From NCBI GenBank assembly GCA_016295615.1, contig JAEDKW010000065.1, positions 1-5,878 of the forward strand: a stretch of DNA of 5,878 nucleotides. Direction: 5' to 3'. The translations under genes were made by a program, and so were the position numbers. Shown here one piece after another: positions 1 through 4,029 of the stretch (position 1 is its first letter; each line of letters opens with the position of its first letter). Under the pieces are notes generated by a model. The model searched no databases and was not told where the DNA came from. It saw only the letters and a program-made list of their open reading frames with translations. This stretch comes from Oscillospiraceae bacterium (GTDB taxonomy: Bacteria > Bacillota > Clostridia > Oscillospirales > Oscillospiraceae).

Positions 1-488
1 AAAATTCCAACGAATGCCCCTGTCAGGATAATCGGTGCTAATCTGACAAACAGCCATTCAAATGCGTGAAAAGCTACTCCGACAACGGCGGTTTCATGGC
101 TGCTGTAATCCCAACCTAAGTAAGGGCTATTGAATGCCATTAAGACCGCAGAAATTATTACGATGACTGCACACAATGAGATAAGCAGCCAATGAATCGC
201 TTTTCGTCTCGCAATCTTCCTTTGTGCGAGCTGCAAATTTATAATCTCCAGTTTTTCGGAAATCACTTTTAAGTCATCAGCCTTCGGTTCAATAACAGTT
301 TCTCCAAGCAAAGTGCTTACGGGTGTTTCAAGCGCCTCTGATATAGTAATCAACATATCAGCATCAGGAACAGATAATCCCTGCTCCCACTTAGAGATTG
401 TTTGACGCACCACATTCAGCTTGACAGCAAGCTCTTCTTGCGAAAGTCCTTTTGATTTTCTGATTGCTTTCATGTTTTCATTTAACAT
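1..488 (-). CDS. XRE-family HTH transcriptional regulator with C-terminal membrane segments (3' end outside window)
   Basis: Reading the minus strand from ATG at 488 gives 162 uninterrupted codons that run off the left edge, so the C-terminus is missing. Residues about 6-60 form a classic Cro/C1-type helix-turn-helix: KSKGLSQEELAVKLNV, then VRQTISKWEQGLSVPD with the recognition helix, then a helical tail ending STLLG. Residues about 70-95 are charged and helical, possibly a linker or short coiled coil. A hydrophobic segment at about 98-119 (WLLISLCAVIVIISAVLMAF) and a second at about 142-160 look like membrane spans. The inferred role is a membrane-tethered DNA-binding regulator; the signal and targets cannot be read from the sequence. 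A GGAAG-type ribosome site at 498-504 lies 9 nt before the ATG; an in-frame ATG at 473 is a weaker alternative. Base composition is much more AT-rich than the genes to the right, suggesting possible acquisition. Family assignment is secure; function is not. Confidence 0.92.
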   Translation of the reverse strand, partial: MLNENMKAIRKSKGLSQEELAVKLNVVRQTISKWEQGLSVPDADMLITISEALETPVSTLLGETVIEPKADDLKVISEKLEIINLQLAQRKIARRKAIHWLLISLCAVIVIISAVLMAFNSPYLGWDYSSHETAVVGVAFHAFEWLFVRLAPIILTGAFVGI

Positions 489-523
489 TAGGGATAACTT
501 CCTTTCTTTCGGTCGCTGACATT

Positions 524-552
524 ATTGTATGAGAAACTGCCCATTGCTGCAA
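524..552 (-). promoter_or_regulatory. Sigma-A-type promoter of the XRE regulator gene
   Basis: On the minus strand, TTGCAG (547-552) and TACAAT (524-529) are separated by exactly 17 nt, placing the expected transcription start near 517, about 29 nt before the ATG at 488. The -35 box sits inside a short palindrome-like stretch (TTGC...GCAA, 544-556), where a dimeric HTH protein could bind for autoregulation; that is inference. The spacing and the -10 are convincing, while the -35 matches the consensus at four of six bases. Confidence 0.65.
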
Positions 553-787
553 GCAACGCATAGTAACATTTATGCTTTGTTTTATAGCCGTGGTATGCTG
601 TTGAGTATATTGGCGATGAAAAAATAAAGTCCGGCAATTGTTCCGGGTATCTTCTATGCTTTGATTATCTTATTGCCTTGCATACACCCGCCAATACGCC
701 GCTCTTTTTTGTTGGACTAAAGCATACAAATTTTGGGAAGAATGAAATAGATTAAGACAGAGGGCGCGGTGTCCATGCCCCAAAAAC
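553..787. other. AT-rich intergenic stretch without a convincing gene
   Basis: Together with the promoters and leader on either side this is part of a 433-base gap between coding regions (489-921). I find no start codon with a ribosome site that opens a believable gene on either strand. The plus-strand frame 588-755 is stop-free for 55 codons and has natural-looking protein composition (for example YAVEYIGDEKIKSG near its start), but it begins right after a TAG and has no usable start, so it may be a gene remnant or chance. The octamer TATGCTTT occurs at 571-578 and 655-662 and inverted at 719-726. No tRNA, IS terminal repeats or terminator were recognised. Confidence 0.5.
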
Positions 788-816
788 TTGACAAACCGGA
801 AATTATGGGGTATACT
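788..816 (+). promoter_or_regulatory. Near-consensus sigma-A promoter of the 3D-domain gene
   Basis: A perfect -35 box TTGACA (788-793) is followed after 17 nt by TATACT (811-816). The predicted transcription start is about 823, giving a leader of about 99 nt before the ATG at 922. The -10 is framed by the inverted pair TGGGG (806-810) and CCCCA (818-822), and another CCCCA lies at 778-782 just upstream of the -35. These boxes could be operator half-sites; that is inference. It is the closest match to consensus of the promoters seen here. Confidence 0.85.
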
Positions 817-823
817 GCCCCAA

Positions 824-905
824 GTTTCAAAAGTTACAAAATGTAACTTTTACGAAACGCATGCCGTTTGGCATGCCCCGAACGCGCAAAACCCTGTTTT
901 GCGTG
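824..905 (+). promoter_or_regulatory. Three-hairpin 5' leader of the 3D-domain gene
   Basis: Almost the whole predicted leader folds into three consecutive stem-loops. Hairpin 1 (824-858): GTTTC (824-828) pairs with GAAAC (854-858), and AAAAGTTACA (829-838) pairs perfectly with TGTAACTTTT (842-851); there is a 2-nt bulge at 852-853 and an AAA loop. Hairpin 2 (859-876): GCATGCC / GGCATGC with loop GTTT. Hairpin 3: 883-891 pairs with 897-905 over 9 bp (one G-U) with a 5-nt loop, ending 3 nt before the AAAGGAG ribosome site. Hairpin 1 begins at about +2 of the predicted transcript. It could stabilise the mRNA, be a protein-binding RNA, or act at DNA level as an operator. It matches no riboswitch class I know. 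Confidence 0.6.
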
Positions 906-908
906 CGG

Positions 909-915
909 AAAGGAG
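909..915 (+). promoter_or_regulatory. Ribosome binding site deciding the 3D-protein start
   Basis: AAAGGAG lies 6 nt before ATG at 922. It fixes this start in preference to an in-frame TTG at 868, which lies inside hairpin 2 of the leader and has no ribosome site. Confidence 0.85.
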
Positions 916-921
916 AAGTAC

Positions 922-1941
922 ATGTTCCGAAAACTGAGAAAGCGGTTTGCTGCACGGCAGTCCCGTCAGGCGTTTTTCTTTTTGGCATTTGCCATGATCA
1001 TGACGCTCAATGTCCTGCCTGACGTGCGTGCACAGGCGCTGTATTTGATCACGGACGGAAAAACGTCCGCCGTGCTTGACAGCACGACGACCGTTGCTGA
1101 CGACAGGATCATCGTCACCGGCGCAGGCAGCGCCGGAGCGGAGGTGGTACTCACCGCGGGTGAAAAGGTAACGGTTTTCCACGGCGATATGGTAGATTAC
1201 GCGACCACGCGAAGCGGTGAGTCGGTCAGGAAGCTTTTGAACCGTCTCAAGATCAGCATGAGCCCGCTTGAGATGGCAGTCGTGGATATTTCGGGAGAAG
1301 AGATCACGGTGGAGATCGCTTCCGACTTCGTCTATTACGAGACGGCGAAGGAAGCGGTAGCGCACACGACGATCTACACGCCCGCTTATGACCGACCCAA
1401 GGGTGAGATCGAAGTGGTGCAGGAGGGCATCGACGGGACGCGCGATGTGGTGTACGAGGTGGTCTACGCCGACGGGCAGGCCGTCTCGCGTCAGGCGGTG
1501 TCGGAGAGCAACAATACCTCCGTGACCGAGCTTGCCTACTGCGGCACGCTGGTCAGCGAGGTTCAGCCCGGCGATACGATCCTCTCCGTGGTGCATGAAG
1601 AGGACGGCGGAGGCTACCTCAAGATGAAATCCGGCGATTCCATCCACTTTACGGGCTCCATGTCCGTCACCTGCACGGCGTATACCGCCGGCGTGGGCAA
1701 GGTGGACACGGTGACTGCCACCGGTACGACGGTGCACGTGGGCACGGTCGCCGTTGACAGGCGCGTGATCCCCCTGGGGACGAAGATGTTCGTTGTCGGC
1801 TCAAGCGGGTACACCTACGGCTATGCAGTCGCGGAGGATACCGGCGTGCGCGGCGCGGCGGTGGATGTGTATCTCAATACGCTGGAAGAATGCATCCAGT
1901 TCGGCAGGCAGAAGAACTCCACGGTATATTTTCTTGACTGA
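922..1941 (+). CDS. Secreted or membrane-anchored DUF348/G5/3D-domain cell-wall protein (YabE-like)
   Basis: The 339-residue product has a basic N-terminus and a hydrophobic segment at about 17-33, with a possible signal peptidase site after VRA (35-37), so it should act outside the membrane. Residues about 82-124 resemble DUF348, and 39-80 may be a degenerate copy. Residues about 128-196 form a G5 domain, a module linked to peptidoglycan or glycan binding. The C-terminus (about 247-339) is a 3D domain, a double-psi beta-barrel related to MltA lytic transglycosylases. Its three name-giving aspartates are present: D279 in VAVDRRVIPLGT, D306 in AEDTG and D315 in AVDVYLNT. The inferred role is peptidoglycan remodelling, akin to Bacillus YabE and other Rpf/Sps-like proteins. 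The start at 922 is set by AAAGGAG. It is transcribed alone, from the promoter at 788-816 to the terminator at 1959-1998. Domain calls are strong; enzyme activity is inferred. Confidence 0.93.
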   Translation: MFRKLRKRFAARQSRQAFFFLAFAMIMTLNVLPDVRAQALYLITDGKTSAVLDSTTTVADDRIIVTGAGSAGAEVVLTAGEKVTVFHGDMVDYATTRSGESVRKLLNRLKISMSPLEMAVVDISGEEITVEIASDFVYYETAKEAVAHTTIYTPAYDRPKGEIEVVQEGIDGTRDVVYEVVYADGQAVSRQAVSESNNTSVTELAYCGTLVSEVQPGDTILSVVHEEDGGGYLKMKSGDSIHFTGSMSVTCTAYTAGVGKVDTVTATGTTVHVGTVAVDRRVIPLGTKMFVVGSSGYTYGYAVAEDTGVRGAAVDVYLNTLEECIQFGRQKNSTVYFLD

Positions 1942-1958
1942 AACAGAGTGAAAAAAGC

Positions 1959-1998
1959 GATCCCGTCCGGCTTTCATATACCGGGCGGGGTCCTTTTT
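1959..1998. terminator. Bidirectional intrinsic terminator between convergent genes
   Basis: GATCCCGTCCGG (1959-1970) pairs with CCGGGCGGGGTC (1981-1992) over 12 bp with two G-U pairs in this orientation and a 10-nt loop. A T-run (1994-1998) follows on the plus strand, and an A-run (1951-1956) precedes, giving a U-tract on the minus strand. It starts 17 nt after the 3D-protein stop and its T-run ends 2 nt from the permease stop, so it should end both transcripts. Confidence 0.9.
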
Positions 1999-2000
1999 AT

Positions 2001-2777
2001 TCAGAACAGCAGCTCGTAAGCCATCTTGATAAACAGCAGAGCCAGCACCACAAACATCATGTTGCGGATCTTCTTGCTGCCGCCGCGGATGGCGTACTGT
2101 GCGCCGAGATAATTGCCGATGATGCTGCAGCACACCGCAGGGAGCGCGAGCATCCACAGCACCTGCCCGTGCAGGACCCATACGGCCGCGGAGGCAATGT
2201 TGGAAGCAAGATTGCTCACCTTCGAGCAGCCGGAAGCGGTGATCAGGTCCATGGACAGAAAGGCGGTGAAGCCCATGATCATGAAGGTGCCGGTCCCCGG
2301 TCCGAGCAGACCGTCGTAGCAGCCGAACACCAGACCGATGAGGCATGCGCTCAGCGCTTCCCGCGCAGAGGAGACCGTGACCTTTTGCTCCTCGGGCGTC
2401 TCTTTTCCGAAGTCCTTGCGGATCGTCAGGAAAACGGCGACACAGGGGAGAGCGATGAGCAGAAGCGCCTGCAAAGCGGCTTCGGAAATGACGGCGGCGA
2501 GCTGCGTGCCGACGGCGGAGCCGAGCAGCGCGCCGACGCCGGCGAGCAGCGCCGGACGCCATACGACCTTGCCGCTTTTGATATACTTCAGCGTGGCAAC
2601 GAGCGTGCCGCTGCCGTTAACAAGCTTATTCGTGCCGGCGGCAAGATGTACCGGGATGCCCGCCATCAGATAGGCGGGAATGGTGATGATCCCGGCGCCG
2701 CCCGCGACAGAGTCGACAAAACCGCCGAGAAACACCAGCGGGCAGACGATCAAAAAGGTTTGCAGCGTGAGTTCCAT
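2001..2777 (-). CDS. TauE/SafE-family (TSUP, former DUF81) membrane permease
   Basis: The 258-residue product is strongly hydrophobic throughout, with about eight possible membrane spans, as usual for this family. The two halves are related: FLGGFVDSVAGGAGIITIPAYL near 16-37 in the first is mirrored by GCYDGLLGPGTGTFMIMGF (152-170) in the second, and GTNKLVNGSGTL (48-59) by SGCSKVSNLASNI (182-194). This internal duplication is the TSUP hallmark. The family exports or imports small anions, including sulfite, sulfoacetate and other sulfur or carboxylate compounds; the substrate here is unknown. A charged loop (about 119-140) links the halves. I prefer ATG 2777 because GAGG lies 9 nt upstream; an in-frame ATG at 2792 would add MRFIR. 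It is transcribed divergently from rsmA and converges on the 3D gene. The family call is firm. Confidence 0.92.
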   Translation of the reverse strand: MELTLQTFLIVCPLVFLGGFVDSVAGGAGIITIPAYLMAGIPVHLAAGTNKLVNGSGTLVATLKYIKSGKVVWRPALLAGVGALLGSAVGTQLAAVISEAALQALLLIALPCVAVFLTIRKDFGKETPEEQKVTVSSAREALSACLIGLVFGCYDGLLGPGTGTFMIMGFTAFLSMDLITASGCSKVSNLASNIASAAVWVLHGQVLWMLALPAVCCSIIGNYLGAQYAIRGGSKKIRNMMFVVLALLFIKMAYELLF

Positions 2778-2786
2778 ACGGATAAA

Positions 2787-2790
2787 CCTC
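2787..2790 (-). promoter_or_regulatory. Ribosome binding site favouring the internal start of the permease
   Basis: On the minus strand GAGG (2787-2790) lies 9 nt before ATG 2777. The ATG at 2792 is preceded only by a weak GAAAGA at very short distance, and it overlaps this GAGG. The shorter product begins MELTLQTF, running straight into the first membrane span. Confidence 0.5.
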
Positions 2791-2811
2791 ATTCTTTCAA
2801 AATACCTGCTT

Positions 2812-2820
2812 ATTCTACCA
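2812..2820 (-). promoter_or_regulatory. Extended -10 promoter of the permease gene
   Basis: On the minus strand TGGTAGAAT (2812-2820) gives an extended -10 (TGn plus TAGAAT). I see no good -35 box at 16-18 nt. The predicted start is near 2805, about 28 nt before ATG 2777, which fits a short leader. Confidence 0.45.
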
Positions 2821-2857
2821 TATAAAGCAAAATGATGCTACTCTTTTCTGCAAAGTG

Positions 2858-2866
2858 TGATACAAT
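2858..2866 (+). promoter_or_regulatory. Extended -10 promoter of rsmA
   Basis: TGATACAAT (2858-2866) is an extended -10 with a five-of-six TACAAT box. No convincing -35 lies 17 nt upstream. The predicted start is about 2873, giving a 70-nt leader. It lies back to back with the permease promoter, the two -10 elements being about 40 bp apart. Confidence 0.55.
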
Positions 2867-2876
2867 ATTTCAAAAC

Positions 2877-2914
2877 GGCAGCGTACAGTCCGGCTGCACG
2901 GATCGTGCGCTGCC
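2877..2914 (+). promoter_or_regulatory. Long hairpin in the rsmA 5' leader
   Basis: GGCAGCGTAC (2877-2886) pairs with GTGCGCTGCC (2905-2914) over 10 bp with one G-U. After one A-C mismatch the stem continues with five pairs (2888-2892 with 2899-2903, one G-U) to a 6-nt loop GCTGCA. It begins about 4 nt from the predicted transcript start, is not followed by a T-run, and leaves the ribosome site AAGGAG (2928-2933) free. A stabilising or protein-binding role is inference. Confidence 0.55.
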
Positions 2915-2942
2915 CTGACGAACGAACAAGGAGTACGGCAAT

Positions 2943-3815
2943 ATGGGGCATGATGACACTCTTGCGATCGGGGCGCTGCTCAGACGCCACGGGTTTCACT
3001 TTTCCAGGTCGATGGGACAGAACTTCCTCATCGATCCCGACATTCCCGCCGCCATCGCGGAAAGCTCACAGGCGGAGGAAAAAAACGGCGTTCTGGAGAT
3101 CGGTCCCGGCATCGGCGCGCTCAGCCACGAGCTGTGCAAGCGCGCGGGAAAGGTCGTCGCCGTCGAGCTGGATCGCACGCTTTTGCCGATCCTGAGCGAA
3201 ACCATGGCGAATTTCAGCAATTTCGAGGTCGTCAACGCAGACATCCTCAAAACCGACATTCCCGCGCTCGTGCGTGAGAAGCTGGATGGACTCACGCCGA
3301 TCGTCTGCGCCAACCTCCCCTATAACATCACGACGCCTGCGCTTACGGCGCTCATCGAGAGCAAATGCTTCGGGAGCATTACCGTGCTCGTGCAGAAGGA
3401 GGTCGCCGAGCGCCTGTGCGCAAAGCCCGGCACGGCGGCGTACGGCGCGTTTTCCGTGTTCATGCAGTATCATACCGAGCCGGCGCTTCTTTTTGAGGTG
3501 CCGAAGGAGTGCTTTGAACCGGTGCCGAAGGTGACCTCCGCCGTAGTGCGCGCCGTGGTGCGCGGGAAACCGCCGGTCGAGACGGCGGACGAAGCCTTCT
3601 TTTTTAAAACGGTCTATGCCGCCTTTGCGCTGCGCCGCAAGACGCTGGTCAACAGCCTGATGACGGCGTTCGGCACGCACCTGACGAAAGAGCGGCTCAC
3701 GCAGGCGGTCACCTCCTGCGGACTGGACGCGAACATCCGCGGCGAGCGGCTCGGTCTTGCGGAATTTGCCGCGCTCTCCGGTGCAATTTCGGCTGCACTC
3801 GCCGAAAAAACGTGA
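2943..3815 (+). CDS. rsmA: 16S rRNA (adenine(1518)-N6/adenine(1519)-N6)-dimethyltransferase
   Basis: RsmA (KsgA) uses S-adenosylmethionine to dimethylate two adjacent adenines in the loop of helix 45 of 16S rRNA, a late step in small-subunit maturation in the cytoplasm. The 290-residue product has the usual family length. It shows the N-terminal signature SRSMGQNFLID (21-31), motif I LEIGPGIGALS (51-61) for SAM binding, the acidic VAVELD (72-77), NADIL (98-102), and the catalytic motif IV ANLPYNIT (123-130). The family segments VQKEVAERL (150-158), FEPVPKVTSAV (191-201) and FALRRKTLVNSL (228-239) are also present. The ATG is set by AAGGAG (2928-2933) 9 nt upstream. It has its own promoter and leader hairpin, and no clear terminator follows, so some transcription may continue into the PEP carboxykinase region. 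In Bacillus rsmA follows rnmV, which is absent here. Loss of RsmA classically gives kasugamycin resistance. Identification is essentially certain. Confidence 0.98.
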   Translation: MGHDDTLAIGALLRRHGFHFSRSMGQNFLIDPDIPAAIAESSQAEEKNGVLEIGPGIGALSHELCKRAGKVVAVELDRTLLPILSETMANFSNFEVVNADILKTDIPALVREKLDGLTPIVCANLPYNITTPALTALIESKCFGSITVLVQKEVAERLCAKPGTAAYGAFSVFMQYHTEPALLFEVPKECFEPVPKVTSAVVRAVVRGKPPVETADEAFFFKTVYAAFALRRKTLVNSLMTAFGTHLTKERLTQAVTSCGLDANIRGERLGLAEFAALSGAISAALAEKT

Positions 3816-3856
3816 AGGAAATCCTTCGTTTATAGAAATAAATCATAATTGAATGG

Positions 3857-3885
3857 TTGTTATTGAGAAAACTTTCTGATAAAAT
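3857..3885 (+). promoter_or_regulatory. Sigma-A-type promoter of the PEP carboxykinase gene
   Basis: TTGTTA (3857-3862) and TAAAAT (3880-3885) are 17 nt apart, and TG at 3877-3878 supplies an extended -10. The expected start is near 3892, giving an unusually long leader of about 138 nt before the ATG at 4030. Confidence 0.7.
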
Positions 3886-3891
3886 TCAAAG

Positions 3892-4029
3892 CAGAAAGGA
3901 GAACTCAATAGCAACCTTTTTTCCTGTGCATCGGTTAGCTCCCTGCCGCGCAAGCGGACACAGCACACCACACAAGACGCGGCATAAAAATTTTTCAATT
4001 ATGCCGTGAATGCTACGAGGAAAGAACAA
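3892..4029 (+). promoter_or_regulatory. Long structured 5' leader of the PEP carboxykinase gene
   Basis: The leader contains several foldable parts. CTGTG (3924-3928) can pair with CACAG (3959-3963), enclosing a 4-bp stem CCGC/GCGG (3946-3957) capped by a GCAA tetraloop of the GNRA type. A second hairpin pairs 3978-3987 with 3999-4008 over 10 bp (one G-U), with an 11-nt loop, and ends 8 nt before the ribosome site. At the very 5' end AAAGGAG (3895-3901) resembles a strong ribosome site but no ATG, GTG or TTG follows at working distance; AAAGG there can also pair with CCTTT near 3915-3919. I recognise no known riboswitch. A regulatory or mRNA-stabilising function is inference. Confidence 0.45.
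4017..4020 (+). promoter_or_regulatory. Ribosome binding site deciding the PEP carboxykinase start
   Basis: GAGG, extended by purines AAAG, lies 9 nt before ATG 4030. It excludes the in-frame GTG at 4006, which sits in the closing part of the leader hairpin upstream of this site and has no ribosome site of its own. Confidence 0.75.

Noticed and set aside
690..710. T-run at 705-710 as an intrinsic terminator
   Set aside because: No stable stem directly precedes it on the plus strand, and no gene ends there.
823..908. c-di-AMP (ydaO-type) or other known riboswitch before the 3D gene
   Set aside because: The leader is too short and consists of simple tandem hairpins. I see none of the conserved loop sequences of that class, and no terminator stem.
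868..921. N-terminal extension of the 3D protein from TTG 868
   Set aside because: The TTG lies in leader hairpin 2 and has no ribosome site. ATG 922 has AAAGGAG at 6 nt and gives a proper signal sequence at the N-terminus.
850..1737. A 295-codon minus-strand frame antisense to the 3D-domain gene
   Set aside because: Composition is rich in His, Arg and Gly without a recognisable domain, and it ends within the leader hairpins. The sense frame has clear G5 and 3D domains, a promoter and a ribosome site.
2169..2825. A 218-codon plus-strand frame antisense to the permease
   Set aside because: Charged, low-complexity composition with no start context. The minus-strand frame encodes an obvious membrane protein with a known internal repeat.
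2877..2914. rsmA leader hairpin as a mimic of 16S helix 45
   Set aside because: Helix 45 carries a GGAA-type loop with the two target adenines. The loop here is GCTGCA and has no adjacent adenine pair.
3814..3827. GAAGG-AAAT-CCTTC hairpin as the rsmA terminator
   Set aside because: The stem is only five pairs, overlaps the stop codon and is followed by GTTTAT rather than a T-run. It is too weak to call a terminator.
4006..4029. GTG 4006 as the start of PEP carboxykinase
   Set aside because: It lies at the end of the leader hairpin upstream of the real ribosome site, and the extra eight residues are largely the translated ribosome site.
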